Assembly: GCA_014381755.1 (NCBI GenBank)
Contig: JACNLB010000120.1
Location: forward strand, 1-53,493
Direction of reading: 5' to 3'
Source: Fidelibacterota bacterium
Lineage (GTDB): Bacteria > Fidelibacterota > Marinisomatia > Marinisomatales > TCS55
DNA: 53,493 nucleotides
Within the stretch, counting starts at the first letter, position 1. Each line of letters starts with the position of its first letter. The translations under genes and the position numbers were made by a program. The notes under the pieces are model-generated. The model had not been told where the DNA came from. It searched no databases and was given only the letters and a program-made list of their open reading frames with translations. Shown here piece by piece: positions 8,030 to 17,789 of this stretch.

Positions 8030-9181
8030 ATGAAATTCATAAAAAGAAACACTGATTTAAAAAAAATACAGAATTATTTAGACATTTTTCCCGCTGTTGC
8101 TATTTTGGGTGCAAGACAATGCGGAAAAACAACTATAGCTCGAGAATTTAAATACGCTCATTATTTCGATTTAGAAAACCCCGGGGACCTAAGCCGGTTA
8201 GATAATCCAAAATTAGCTTTAGAAGATTTAACAGGTTTGATTGTCATTGATGAAATACAACTAAAACCTGATTTATTTCCATTATTGAGATATTTGATTG
8301 ATAACCATCCCAAGCAAAAATATCTTATTCTTGGAAGTGCCTCCAGAGACTTAATTCGGCAAAGTTCTGAATCTCTTGCCGGCAGAATTGCCTATTATGA
8401 ATTAGGAGGGTTCAGCCTTCATGATTTTGAAATGAAACATAATCGGGAATTATGGATTCGGGGTGGTTACCCTAGATCTGTTTTGGCACATTCCGAAACA
8501 GAAAGTGCGTTATGGCGTGAAGAATATATCAAAACGTTTTTAGAACGGGATATTCCCATGTTAGGAATCAGAATTCCTGCTCACACTCTACGCAGATTTT
8601 GGACAATGATTTCACATTATCACGGTCAATTACTGAACCAAACGGAATTGGGAAGATCTTTTGGAATTTCTGATATGACTGTTCGAAAATATTTGGATAT
8701 ATTAGAATCCACATTTATGATTCGCATACTACAACCATGGTATGTAAATATTGGCAAACGGCTCGTAAAACGACCTAAAATTTATCTTCGTGATTCAGGA
8801 ATTTTCCACACATTGGTATCTATTGAAAATGGTGATCAGTTATATTCCAACCCCAAATTAGGATCTTCATGGGAAGGCTTCGCCTTGGAAACTGTATGTC
8901 GATCTATTGATAAACCGACCAATTCCGTATATTTTTGGCGAACAAGTAATGGCGCTGAATTGGATTTATACTGGGAGGCAAAAGGAAAGAATTGGGGTAT
9001 AGAGTTTAAATACGCCGATGCCCCTACATTAACCCCTTCTATGAAAATTGCCAATGAAGATTTGAATTTATCACATCTATGGGTTGTATATCCCGGTACT
9101 GATTGTTATTCTTTAACAAAAAATATCACCGTACTTCCCTTTAATAATATTTTACCTTCTTGGGATTATTCTCAATATTAA
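8030..9181 (+). CDS. AAA-type ATPase with DUF4143 C-terminal domain
   Basis: A 383-residue cytosolic protein. The N-terminal domain has a Walker A motif at 27-34 (GARQCGKT) and a Walker B-like segment (LIVIDEIQLKPDLF). A winged-helix-like region follows around 210-235 (ELGRSFGISDMTVRKYLDIL). The C-terminal part is a DUF4143/nuclease-like fold with YFWRTSNGAELDLYWE and IEFKYA, resembling the PD-(D/E)XK core E-x-D-L...E-x-K. These ATPases are very common in bacteria and archaea, often horizontally moved, and lack a settled function. It has its own upstream inverted repeat and no operon partners. Confidence 0.9.
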   Translation: MKFIKRNTDLKKIQNYLDIFPAVAILGARQCGKTTIAREFKYAHYFDLENPGDLSRLDNPKLALEDLTGLIVIDEIQLKPDLFPLLRYLIDNHPKQKYLILGSASRDLIRQSSESLAGRIAYYELGGFSLHDFEMKHNRELWIRGGYPRSVLAHSETESALWREEYIKTFLERDIPMLGIRIPAHTLRRFWTMISHYHGQLLNQTELGRSFGISDMTVRKYLDILESTFMIRILQPWYVNIGKRLVKRPKIYLRDSGIFHTLVSIENGDQLYSNPKLGSSWEGFALETVCRSIDKPTNSVYFWRTSNGAELDLYWEAKGKNWGIEFKYADAPTLTPSMKIANEDLNLSHLWVVYPGTDCYSLTKNITVLPFNNILPSWDYSQY

Positions 9182-9298
9182 CAATGAAACAATTGAAAAC
9201 GATATGTCCGGAAGTCAAACATGTTTAGATGTTCATTAAATAAAATTAGTAAAAAAGCTGTAAATTCGCCGGATTTTAAAATTGCAAGAGAGGATCAA

Positions 9299-11407
9299 AT
9301 GCGTTATCTAATTACCATTTTGCTTACAATTTCAGTATTGTTTGCTGAAACAAAACATCTAATTGCTCCGGACGGCTCAACAGTGACGATCAGCCGAGAC
9401 GAGTACGGAGTTCCCCACATTAGTGCTGATAACGAGGCAGCGTTATTTTTCGGTCAGGGGTTCGCAGAAGCCAATGACCGCTTATACCAAATCGATTTAA
9501 ATCGCCGGGCAGGAACAGGTCGTTTGAGCGAGTGGTTTGGCAGCTTGGCATTGGATTTTGATAAAGATATTCGGAGAAATGGATATACAAAGGCAGAGTT
9601 AAACACGATGATCGGCAGTTTGTCGGATGAAGTGCGGACTGCGTTTGAGGGATATTCGGCTGGGATAAATGCTTATGCGGATACCATGAATCAATCGCCG
9701 GATATGTATAAACCCACACAATACGACGATATGGATTTCGACCCCATTACGATTCAAGATCTTGCAGCATTTGGTGTATATATGCTCTGGGACTTCGGAA
9801 AATTTGGCGGACATGAATTATCCCGATTAAATGAGTTACAAAATAATGGCTGGGATTGGTTTAATGAAAATCGGCCTGTCAATGATCCTTCATGTTCTAC
9901 AACCATTCCTGGTTCGGGTCAAACAGCATCCCAAACTTGGCATTACTCCGGCATGACCATCCCGGAAGAAGTTGCATTAGAATACGAAGCGAGGCAGGAA
10001 TATATGCTTCAGTTTAAAAAAGATCATGGGCTCATTTATAAGTTTGGTAGTTTTGCTACATTAGTGTCTCCCGGTTTTTCCACAACCGGAAATGCTTTAT
10101 TATTGGGCTGTCCGCAAATGGGCGCACCTGAATATGATAACCCTACCGTTACGATGGAAGTTGAACTGGAATGTCCCACGATTCATACCGGCGGTATGTC
10201 TGTTCCGGGAATGCCTTTTGTTATTCTTGGCCACAATGAAAACGTTGGCTGGACATGGACCAGCGGTGTTAGTGATAACGTTGATACGTATATAGATTCA
10301 ACCCAAAGTATGAACTTCAATGATGGTTACTGGCATAACGGTGGATGGGTAGATTTTGAGGTGATTGTAGATACCATTAATATGATTGTTGGAGAAGAGA
10401 TATTTACACATTACCGAACCATTCACGGACCTGTTGTTAGTTCTTATTTACCATTGAAGCAGGTGTTTTCCCACAAGATGACATTTTGGATGGATGAACT
10501 GCTCATGGCAGAGTATGTTTACGATGTTAATAAAGCAACAAGTATATACGAATATGAAAATGCGTTGAGTACAGCTTCCATGTCTTTTAATTGTTTTGTG
10601 GTTGACCAAGATCAGAATATTGGTTTTTGGCATTCCGGTCGCTTCCAAGATCGTACCGATGGTGTACATCCTTATTTGCCCCATAAAGGCGATGGTTCAG
10701 AAGAATGGGGCGGGTTTATTGATTTTGAAGATTTGCCTCAATCGCTCAATCCGGATTTAGGATATTTTACAAATTGGAATAATAAGCCGGCACCCGGATG
10801 GAACAATGGTGACTTTGGTCCTTGGATTTCCGGAGGATGGATTTGCGATGGGGTGGATTATATTACCAATTATGTTACTTCTTTTTCCAATATGACTTTA
10901 GAAGATGTAAAAAATGTTCCCAACGCAATTAGCAGTCATGGGACATTTCAAGCTGCCTATGAATTCAATGGATCTGACATTATTGATTATAATATCAACC
11001 CTCCAGGGCAAAGTGATTTAGTCCACTTGGATGGAACTCCCAGCGATCATAAAAATGACCAGTGGCCCTTACATCAGGAATGGAATTTTAAAGAAATGCT
11101 TTTTGGTGAAGAAATTGCCGGAACAGACCCCGATATTTTACCCAATGAGTTCAAATTGTTTGCACCGTATCCCAATCCGTTTAATCCTATTACAACCATC
11201 CGGTTTTCTGTAGAGACAGGGCATGTCACAACTTTACGGGTTTATGATATAACCGGGCGGTTAGTGGATGAATTGATTAGGGGTAAACGTGCAGCCGGTG
11301 AGCAGGAAATAATTTGGAATGCAGATGGATTGGCCAGTGGTGTTTATTTTGTAAAATTAGAAAGCGGAGAAAAACATCAAACGCAAAAGTTGTTATTGTT
11401 GAAATAA
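9299..11407 (+). CDS. Secreted penicillin acylase family (Ntn) hydrolase with type IX sorting-type tail
   Basis: Hydrolyses an amide bond after autocatalytic cleavage into two chains; natural substrates may be N-acyl amino acids, acyl-homoserine lactones or peptides. I place the start at the ATG at 9299, after an AGAGAGGA ribosome site and at the head of a signal peptide (MRYLITILLTISVLFAE), rather than the in-frame ATG at 9221. The nucleophile Ser is at about residue 251 (FGSFATLVS). Further family motifs are VPGMPFVILGHNENVGWTWT and FNCFVVDQDQNIGFWHSG. The C terminus has PYPNPFNP, VYDITGRLV and SGVYFVKLE, a type IX sorting-type domain. Length (702 residues) is normal for the family. The protein is probably surface-attached or secreted. 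Confidence 0.93.
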   Translation: MRYLITILLTISVLFAETKHLIAPDGSTVTISRDEYGVPHISADNEAALFFGQGFAEANDRLYQIDLNRRAGTGRLSEWFGSLALDFDKDIRRNGYTKAELNTMIGSLSDEVRTAFEGYSAGINAYADTMNQSPDMYKPTQYDDMDFDPITIQDLAAFGVYMLWDFGKFGGHELSRLNELQNNGWDWFNENRPVNDPSCSTTIPGSGQTASQTWHYSGMTIPEEVALEYEARQEYMLQFKKDHGLIYKFGSFATLVSPGFSTTGNALLLGCPQMGAPEYDNPTVTMEVELECPTIHTGGMSVPGMPFVILGHNENVGWTWTSGVSDNVDTYIDSTQSMNFNDGYWHNGGWVDFEVIVDTINMIVGEEIFTHYRTIHGPVVSSYLPLKQVFSHKMTFWMDELLMAEYVYDVNKATSIYEYENALSTASMSFNCFVVDQDQNIGFWHSGRFQDRTDGVHPYLPHKGDGSEEWGGFIDFEDLPQSLNPDLGYFTNWNNKPAPGWNNGDFGPWISGGWICDGVDYITNYVTSFSNMTLEDVKNVPNAISSHGTFQAAYEFNGSDIIDYNINPPGQSDLVHLDGTPSDHKNDQWPLHQEWNFKEMLFGEEIAGTDPDILPNEFKLFAPYPNPFNPITTIRFSVETGHVTTLRVYDITGRLVDELIRGKRAAGEQEIIWNADGLASGVYFVKLESGEKHQTQKLLLLK

Positions 11408-11437
11408 AAAAAGGGGCAGAAACTGCCCCTTTTTTGT
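11407..11437 (+). terminator. Strong intrinsic terminator after the penicillin acylase gene
   Basis: AGGGGCAG-AAA-CTGCCCCT with flanking A and T runs forms a perfect stem of about 13 pairs starting right at the stop codon. Because the arms are A-rich and T-rich, it can also stop the convergent transcript of the outer-membrane protein gene that ends at 11456. Confidence 0.93.
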
Positions 11438-11455
11438 ATCTATTCTTTCTGAAAT

Positions 11456-12142
11456 TTAAATCCCAAATCCTATGCGGAGGTTTATACTTCCAAAGCCACT
11501 GGCATCGGGGATAACATCTTCCACGATAGTATAACGGTAATTCAAAAAAGTATCCAACATCAGTAATTTAAATTGAAGACCGGTCTGAAAATGGAAACCG
11601 GAAGCTTCGATTGTATTGTCTTCCAAGTATTCCACAAGATTATCTTCAAGTGCAGATGGGTCACCTGCAGACAAATCTCCGCCCATTAGTTCTGTTATCA
11701 TATCAATATCAGCGAGGGGTGTTGACACATGCGTGTTATATCCTCCACCAGCATGCAATTTTGCCCCAGCCAGAAAAGGAATTGATAAGCCAAATACTTT
11801 CTTCCGCAAGGTATAGTAGATGTCTGTGCTAGCCCAACCAAAATTAATCGGTTCCATTGTACCTGCTACATTTTCAAAGTTGATGTCGTATTTGTTGCCA
11901 CGAACATTTGCATCTACTTCAAGATCAATAAAAGGAATGGCATCAATATATAGATACCCGCCAACTACATACGCTCCATCAAAGCTGCCGTTTGTTAACG
12001 TAACCCCAGGGATTCCTGATTCAGGACTGGATTCAGCAACACTAAATGAACTTTGTCCAAATTGCAATCCAATCCCGCCAATTGCGAATAAACTGGTTGT
12101 TGAAAAAATAATAGTTAAAAAGGTTATTTTAATATTTCTCAT
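11456..12142 (-). CDS. Probable outer-membrane beta-barrel protein, function unknown
   Basis: A 228-residue protein with a clear signal peptide (MRNIKITFLTIIFSTTSLFA) followed by alternating hydrophobic/polar strands and many glycines and tyrosines, for example GAYVVGGYLYIDAIPFIDLE and LLMLDTFLNYRYTIVED. It ends in an amphipathic strand, SINLRIGFGI. This pattern indicates a small outer-membrane beta-barrel. I do not recognise a named family with certainty. It is convergent with the penicillin acylase gene and divergent from the PDZ gene, so it is probably a single-gene transcript. Confidence 0.7.
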   Translation of the reverse strand: MRNIKITFLTIIFSTTSLFAIGGIGLQFGQSSFSVAESSPESGIPGVTLTNGSFDGAYVVGGYLYIDAIPFIDLEVDANVRGNKYDINFENVAGTMEPINFGWASTDIYYTLRKKVFGLSIPFLAGAKLHAGGGYNTHVSTPLADIDMITELMGGDLSAGDPSALEDNLVEYLEDNTIEASGFHFQTGLQFKLLMLDTFLNYRYTIVEDVIPDASGFGSINLRIGFGI

Positions 12143-12284
12143 GGTATTCTCCCTGTGGTTTGAGGTTTAGATATCAATAAAGTTAAACGATCTTGGACTA
12201 ATGATTAAAGTTATATAAATCGGAACTTATCCCGGTCAAAAATCGTAGATAAAGAGTAAATTCCTATAACTATTGAGGTAAATC

Positions 12285-13214
12285 ATGAAACAGATGTTAT
12301 TAGCAATCCTATTCACCTTTTCTGTGGGTCAGCTTCAGGCTAACGACAAAAATGTTATCGTCAAGAAAATTATTGTTAATTCAGACCAAGAAGAGAAAAA
12401 TGTTGATGTCAATATTGAGGTGGAAAATGATCTTATGACATTGACTATTAAACAGAACGGAGAGGAAAACGTTTTTAAGGTCAATATTGATGATATAGAT
12501 GCGTTGAAAGCGTTAAAAGAAGAGTTAGACATTTTGGGTATAGATTATAATATGTTAAAAATGGGTGATAAAAAAGATGAAGATGAAGTGCACGTTTTCT
12601 TTGGTGATAATCTTAATAGTTTTCATTTTGATTCTGAAAGTGGTGGATATTTAGGTGTTCAGATCCAGGATATTACAGATCAACTCCGGGATTATTTTAA
12701 AGTGAAAGGCGATGGCGGTGTACTCGTATCTGAAGTTGTGAAAGAAAGCCCGGCAGAAAAAGCGGGACTCGAAGCAGGGGATGTTATTATGAAAGTCAAT
12801 GATGTTCGTATCAGCGATACAGGAGAGTTGACGCAGACAATCCGCAATGAAAAACCGGAAAGTGATGTAAATATAACAGTTATTCGGAAAGGGCGGGAAA
12901 AATCCTTAAAAGCTACACTAGGATCAAGCGATGATTCCTTTTCTTGGTTTGGAAAAATGGGAAATCATCATAAGAATGGAATGAAAAAACACAAAATGAT
13001 GATGAAAAAAATAGGCCATGTTTGTTCAGATGACTGCGGTGATAATTGTACAATGAAAGGCCAAATGAAAATGGATGTAGATGTGGTGATGCCAGAGGGT
13101 ATTAAAGATATGATGAAAAAGAAAATATATTGGAATAATGATGATGAATTGGAAAAACTGAAAAAGGATATTGAAGAATTACAGGAAAAATTAAATAAAC
13201 AAAGCGATTCATAA
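12285..13214 (+). CDS. Exported PDZ-domain protein with His/Met/Cys-rich segment
   Basis: A 309-residue protein with a signal peptide (MKQMLLAILFTFSVGQLQA). One PDZ domain spans about 119-205 (GGYLGVQIQDITDQLRD, then SPAEKAGLEAGDVIMKVND), of the type found in HtrA proteases, but there is no protease domain. Residues 227-262 are rich in His, Met and Cys (NHHKNGMKKHKMMMKK, then C247, C251 and C255 spaced C-x3-C-x3-C), which suggests metal binding. The last 25 residues form a short coiled coil (DELEKLKKDIEELQEKL). It stands alone between a divergent gene and a terminator. Periplasmic location is inferred; its partner is unknown. Confidence 0.8.
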   Translation: MKQMLLAILFTFSVGQLQANDKNVIVKKIIVNSDQEEKNVDVNIEVENDLMTLTIKQNGEENVFKVNIDDIDALKALKEELDILGIDYNMLKMGDKKDEDEVHVFFGDNLNSFHFDSESGGYLGVQIQDITDQLRDYFKVKGDGGVLVSEVVKESPAEKAGLEAGDVIMKVNDVRISDTGELTQTIRNEKPESDVNITVIRKGREKSLKATLGSSDDSFSWFGKMGNHHKNGMKKHKMMMKKIGHVCSDDCGDNCTMKGQMKMDVDVVMPEGIKDMMKKKIYWNNDDELEKLKKDIEELQEKLNKQSDS

Positions 13215-13234
13215 ACAAATTTTCACATTAATTA

Positions 13235-13263
13235 TAAAAAAGGCTCCAACTGGAGCCTTTTTC
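13235..13263 (+). terminator. Intrinsic terminator after the PDZ protein gene
   Basis: AAAAAAGGCTCC-AACT-GGAGCCTTTTTC forms a stem of 11-12 pairs with a four-base loop and a T-rich tail, about 20 bases after the stop codon. Confidence 0.92.
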
Positions 13264-13314
13264 TTTTCTATACTATATATACAGATATAAATTGATGGTG
13301 CCTCTTCAATATTT

Positions 13315-15558
13315 ATGAACCGTTTTATCATTTTCAGTACACTACTTTTGGGAGTTATCACTGCCCAAAGTTACACGTGGCCGACCGATGCCGGTAAGTC
13401 GCTGAAATCTAATTATGGTGAATTTCGGCATCGCCATTTTCATATGGGGATTGATATTAAAACAGGTGAAAAAGAAGGCGCGTCAGTCTTTGCCGTTGAG
13501 GGAGGTTATGTGTCAAGGATGGTAGCAAATTTCAAGGGATACGGCCAAGCTCTATATATTATTCACCCGGACGGAAAAACAAGTGTCTATGCTCACCTTT
13601 CACAATTCAATCCGAAACTGGAACGATTTCTGAAATATTATCAAAACATGAATGAATCGTATTTATTAAACCACTATTTTGAACCAAATGAAATCAAGGT
13701 TAACGAAGGGGAATTGATCGGCTACACGGGCAATACCGGCTATTCGTTTGGACCGCATCTGCATTTTGAAATACGAAATGAAAACGAGCAACCTTTAAAT
13801 CCACAGACGAATGGATTTACCATTGATGACCGCCAGTCACCAAAATTAAACGAATTGGCGATTATACCTTTGGCGAAGAATTCACGGGTTAACGGAAGTT
13901 TATTACCGGTACAAATTCCATTTTTCAGAAATTCCGATGGATCATATGAACTTGCTGATACGCTTAATATTTTTGGCCCTGTTGGGCTGGCGTTCCGAAC
14001 AAAAGACAAACGCCAGGGATTTTCAGAAACCTATCAGTTGAAAACAATTGAATTGATCATTGATGGCAAACGGGAATACAAGCTTGATTTTGAGGTTCTT
14101 GACTACAGTTTAAATGACCATGTGCAATTGGTTCGCAATCATGGATTGCATCGTTTAAATCTTGGTTCCTTCCACAACCTTTTTCATCTAAAAGAAAATC
14201 CCAAATCAACTGTTCAGCCTGATAACCTTTCTGGAATTTTGAAATTACCACCAGGATACCACAAGCTGATCATCAAGTCAACAGATGCTAATGGAAATTC
14301 TGCTGAAGTTTCCGGTTGGATTTTTACCCACCCGCCCATCGATTTAGTTATCCAAGAAACACAACAGAATGGAAATGAAATCACTTTCAGTGTTCAATCC
14401 AAATCCATCAGTATTCCATTAAAAAATATAACCTGTTATTCATTTTCACCTTCGGGGTTTGCAGATAAAAAAATTGATCCTTTACGAATCGATAATAATG
14501 ACGGTGGATTAATGGTAACGCTGGATATGAGAAGGATACAAGATCGCTCATTACAATTCATTGCCAAAAACAGAATGGGTACATTTTCAAAACCATTGCA
14601 CTGGCATCCACAAAACATTGCAGTTGATTACAATGCTAAACCGGATATAAAGGTTAATCAAACTGCTGCCGGTATTATTGTCCAAATAGAAACGGGAAAT
14701 ATGGGTACAGCTAAACCAACTTTAATCTTGGATACACCTCAAAAACTTACAAATGTAGTTTTAGAGCAAATTCAACCTTATACATATATTTCTGAAGCAT
14801 TGGAAGTAGCGTTATTCAAGGATGTAACTTCATTAAATGTCAGCATAAATAATGGCACGAATTACACATATAAATATGCATTTAAACCGGCACTCGCCAA
14901 ATCAGGAGAACAGGCAGTTGTTGTTTCTGAAGATGAGATGTGTTCCCTGCAATCTCTCAAAACTACATTTTACGACCAAAGTTTAATTTGGATTGATGCT
15001 GTGGAAAACTCGGTGACGCCCTCCCATGGAAAATTTCTTTCGAATGTATATCAACTCCAGCCCTTTGATATTCCACTACAAGATACAGTTCGAATCGGTA
15101 TCCGCTATGATGAAAATGCAGCAAAATTAGAAAAGACAAGTTTGTATTATTATGATCAAGATGATGGTTGGACATATATTCAATCCAAAGACTCAAAAAA
15201 ACGACAGGTATTAACTGGAAGTCTGAAGAGTTTGGAAGCTGTGTGCATCCTCCAGGATAATATTCCACCGGTTATTAAATCTACATTTCCGGCTCATGGA
15301 GGACATTATTACACAGAAGATGTTCATCAACTGCAAGCCAATGTAGATGATCTTTTATCCGGCATTGCCCCTGAAGAAACATCTATGACTATGACACTTA
15401 ATGGCAAGAGATTATTATATGCATTTCAGCCAGTTAGTCAAACCATATCTTATAATCTGCTCGATCGTTTAACCTTGGGTAATCATACCATGACTGTATC
15501 CGTGAATGATCGCGCAGGCAATTCCGCCAGCTCTCGAATAGATTTTGTGATAAAATAA
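13315..15558 (+). CDS. M23 family (LytM) metallopeptidase, exported
   Basis: A 747-residue envelope protein with signal peptide (MNRFIIFSTLLLGVITA) and an N-terminal zinc peptidase domain, about residues 25-165. The zinc and catalytic residues of the lysostaphin fold are visible: H43 and D47 (HMGID), H94 (YAHL), and H148/H150 (GPHLHFE). The domain should cleave or bind peptidoglycan cross-links. The remaining 580 residues form several beta-sandwich-like domains, including a last one resembling a bacterial Ig fold (LTLGNHTMTVSVNDRAGNSA). It overlaps the rhomboid gene by one base (TAATG). The full catalytic set suggests an active enzyme rather than a degenerate regulator. Confidence 0.9.
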   Translation: MNRFIIFSTLLLGVITAQSYTWPTDAGKSLKSNYGEFRHRHFHMGIDIKTGEKEGASVFAVEGGYVSRMVANFKGYGQALYIIHPDGKTSVYAHLSQFNPKLERFLKYYQNMNESYLLNHYFEPNEIKVNEGELIGYTGNTGYSFGPHLHFEIRNENEQPLNPQTNGFTIDDRQSPKLNELAIIPLAKNSRVNGSLLPVQIPFFRNSDGSYELADTLNIFGPVGLAFRTKDKRQGFSETYQLKTIELIIDGKREYKLDFEVLDYSLNDHVQLVRNHGLHRLNLGSFHNLFHLKENPKSTVQPDNLSGILKLPPGYHKLIIKSTDANGNSAEVSGWIFTHPPIDLVIQETQQNGNEITFSVQSKSISIPLKNITCYSFSPSGFADKKIDPLRIDNNDGGLMVTLDMRRIQDRSLQFIAKNRMGTFSKPLHWHPQNIAVDYNAKPDIKVNQTAAGIIVQIETGNMGTAKPTLILDTPQKLTNVVLEQIQPYTYISEALEVALFKDVTSLNVSINNGTNYTYKYAFKPALAKSGEQAVVVSEDEMCSLQSLKTTFYDQSLIWIDAVENSVTPSHGKFLSNVYQLQPFDIPLQDTVRIGIRYDENAAKLEKTSLYYYDQDDGWTYIQSKDSKKRQVLTGSLKSLEAVCILQDNIPPVIKSTFPAHGGHYYTEDVHQLQANVDDLLSGIAPEETSMTMTLNGKRLLYAFQPVSQTISYNLLDRLTLGNHTMTVSVNDRAGNSASSRIDFVIK

Positions 15559-16214
15559 TGTTTTTTCCCTATAAAGATGATAATCCCCGTGTTCTCGTTC
15601 CGGTTGTAACGTACAGCATTATTGGCGTTAATGTTCTCCTTTTTCTTTACCAGCTCTCTTTGGCAATGTCCGGATCTGAAGCTGAAGTTTCATTTATTTA
15701 TTTATTTGGATTGGTACCGGCTCAATTTCATATTATTAATCTTTTTACATCTATGTTTTTACATGGCGGCATTGCTCATTTGCTAGGGAATATGTGGTTT
15801 TTGTGGATTTTTGGTGACAATGTGGAAAGTGCTCTCGGCCATGCTCGATATACATTGTTCTATATTTTATGCGGTCTTGCTGCTGGACTGGCGCAAGTTT
15901 TATTCAATATTGATTCTATGATTCCCATGGTCGGCGCCAGTGGAGCTATCGCCGGAGTTCTTGGAGCGTATCTTATTCGTTATCCTCATGCCCAAGTTCA
16001 TGTTTTTGTTTTCATATTCTTTTTCTTTACAACTATCAGAGTACCTGCAATTATTGTACTTGGAATTTGGTTTTTGACTCAATTAACCAATGGACTTGGT
16101 ACCATGGGACTCGATACGACCGGTGGCGTTGCCTGGTTTGCCCATATTGGGGGATTTATTGCCGGGGTTGGATTCAATTTCATTTTTCAACATATAAAAT
16201 TCAAAGAGTATTGA
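15558..16214 (+). CDS. Rhomboid family intramembrane serine protease
   Basis: A 218-residue membrane protein with six hydrophobic helices that cleaves substrates within the membrane. The catalytic serine is S128 in GASGAIAG and the partner histidine is H196 in FAHIGGF; the supporting HG...N element is at 69-78 (FLHGGIAHLLGNMW). All key residues are present. The start codon overlaps the M23 stop (TAATG) and the cdd gene begins two bases after its stop. It therefore links the peptidase to the nucleoside salvage cluster in one transcript, without an obvious functional link. Confidence 0.95.
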   Translation: MFFPYKDDNPRVLVPVVTYSIIGVNVLLFLYQLSLAMSGSEAEVSFIYLFGLVPAQFHIINLFTSMFLHGGIAHLLGNMWFLWIFGDNVESALGHARYTLFYILCGLAAGLAQVLFNIDSMIPMVGASGAIAGVLGAYLIRYPHAQVHVFVFIFFFFTTIRVPAIIVLGIWFLTQLTNGLGTMGLDTTGGVAWFAHIGGFIAGVGFNFIFQHIKFKEY

Positions 16215-16215
16215 T

Positions 16216-16596
16216 ATGGAAAAACTAATCGCTTATGCCCAACAAATGAGATCTCATGCTCATGCTCCTTATTCTAATTATACAGTTGGGGCGGCTGTAT
16301 TGACAGCCGATGGAAACATGATCGGCGGCTGTAATGTAGAATCCAGCAGTTATGGTTTAACATGCTGCGCTGAACGTGTAGCACTATATCGTGCTGTTGC
16401 TGAAGGGCATTCATCTTTCAAGGCTCTGGCTGTGGCAACGGAAAATGGCGGTTCTTTATGCGGTGCCTGCCGGCAAGTTGTGTGGGATTTATGTGGTGAT
16501 ATTCCTATTTTTATTACTGATAAAAACGGTAAGTTTGAAGAGACATCCTCTTCAAAACTGCTCCCGGAAGCGTTTGATCAAGATAATTTAACATGA
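16216..16596 (+). CDS. cdd: Cytidine deaminase
   Basis: Deaminates cytidine and deoxycytidine to the uridines in pyrimidine salvage. The 126-residue length is that of the tetrameric class. Zinc ligands are C51, C82 and C85 (CCAERVA and LCGACRQ), and E53 is the catalytic acid. The N-terminal HAPYSNYTVGAAV and NVESSSYG shape the nucleoside site. It overlaps udk by four bases (ATGA), so its uridine product is passed to an enzyme made from the same transcript. Confidence 0.97.
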   Translation: MEKLIAYAQQMRSHAHAPYSNYTVGAAVLTADGNMIGGCNVESSSYGLTCCAERVALYRAVAEGHSSFKALAVATENGGSLCGACRQVVWDLCGDIPIFITDKNGKFEETSSSKLLPEAFDQDNLT

Positions 16597-17225
16597 AACA
16601 ATCTTCTATATTAATCGGAATCGCCGGAGGAACAGGTTCTGGAAAAACATCCATTGCCCAAGAATTTGTTAAAGAATTCACAACAGGAGAAGTTGCAGTA
16701 ATCCAGTTGGATTCCTATTATAAGGATTTAAGCCACATGTCCATGGAAGAAAGAAATGAACAAAATTTTGATCATCCCGATGCCATGGATTTTGAATTAC
16801 TGCGCAATCATTTGTCAAAATTGAACCAATGGGAAAATGTTGAAATTCCTCGTTACGATTTTAGTACGCATACTCGTTTGGATGAATCAGTAACTATTAC
16901 TCCACATCATGTTCTCGTTTTAGAAGGGATTCTAGCTCTATGGGACGCCCGACTACGCGAACTAATGGATATCAAACTATTTGTGGAAACACCGGATGAT
17001 ATACGTTTTATTCGACGATTAACACGGGACAGGGAGGAACGGGAGCGCACAACTCAATCCGTTATAGATCAATATTTACATACGGTTCGGCCCATGCATG
17101 AGCAATTTGTTGAACCCATGAAAGTTCATGCGGATCTTATTATTCCCGAGGGTGGTCATAATGAAGTAGCTGTTGATCTTATTCGGACTAAAATTAAATC
17201 AATACTCCAAATGCAGAGAAATTAA
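16593..17225 (+). CDS. udk: Uridine kinase
   Basis: Phosphorylates uridine and cytidine to the monophosphates. It has 210 residues with a P-loop near the N terminus (GIAGGTGSGKTSIA), the uridine-binding QLDSYYKDLS, the HPDAMDF segment and RRLTRDREERERT in the lid, all as in bacterial Udk. Start at 16593 inside the cdd stop (ATGA). The next gene, tdk, begins at the base after its stop codon. Together with cdd, tdk and the nupC transporter this forms a pyrimidine nucleoside salvage operon. Confidence 0.97.
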   Translation: MKQSSILIGIAGGTGSGKTSIAQEFVKEFTTGEVAVIQLDSYYKDLSHMSMEERNEQNFDHPDAMDFELLRNHLSKLNQWENVEIPRYDFSTHTRLDESVTITPHHVLVLEGILALWDARLRELMDIKLFVETPDDIRFIRRLTRDREERERTTQSVIDQYLHTVRPMHEQFVEPMKVHADLIIPEGGHNEVAVDLIRTKIKSILQMQRN

Positions 17226-17789
17226 ATGACACTTACACCACGCACTGGCGGTTGGATAGAGGTAATATGTGGTCCTATGTTCTGTGGAAAAACGGAAGAA
17301 CTTATTCGCAGAATGAAGCGAGCCCAGATTGCTAAAATGAAGACGGCTATTTTTAAACCAAAAATTGATAACCGCTACAGTGAAAAGCATATTGTATCGC
17401 ATAATCAAATGAAAATGGAATCATTTCTCGTTGAGGGTGCTGCTGAAATACTTGAAAAAGTAGATGGGGCTGAAGTGGTGGGGATTGATGAGGCACAATT
17501 TTTTGACGATAACTTAATCGATGTTTGCCAAGAATTATCCGCCAATAATAAACGTGTACTTGTGGCCGGATTGGATAATGATTATCTGGCTCGTCCTTTT
17601 GGACCCATGCCTAAAATCATGTGCGCCGCTGAATACCTAGATAAATTGCGGGCTATTTGCGTTGTCTGCGGGGAACCGGCTAATTTTACTCAACGAATTT
17701 CAACTGATGCTGGACAAGTTGTAATTGGCGAAACAGATAAATATGAAGCCCGCTGCAGAAAATGTTATCAACATCCGGAGAAAAAATAA
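17226..17789 (+). CDS. tdk: Thymidine kinase (type II)
   Basis: Phosphorylates thymidine (and deoxyuridine) to the monophosphate. It has 187 residues: P-loop GPMFCGKTEEL near residue 16, DEAQFF carrying the Walker B acid, and the zinc-binding pairs CVVC and CRKC in the C-terminal lasso. This is the TK1-like bacterial type. It directly abuts udk upstream and nupC downstream with no gap, so it is co-transcribed with both. Confidence 0.97.
   Translation: MTLTPRTGGWIEVICGPMFCGKTEELIRRMKRAQIAKMKTAIFKPKIDNRYSEKHIVSHNQMKMESFLVEGAAEILEKVDGAEVVGIDEAQFFDDNLIDVCQELSANNKRVLVAGLDNDYLARPFGPMPKIMCAAEYLDKLRAICVVCGEPANFTQRISTDAGQVVIGETDKYEARCRKCYQHPEKK

Noticed and set aside
4706-11407. Type IX secretion system locus
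   Set aside because: Only cargo-type C-terminal domains are seen; no Por/Spr component genes occur in the window.
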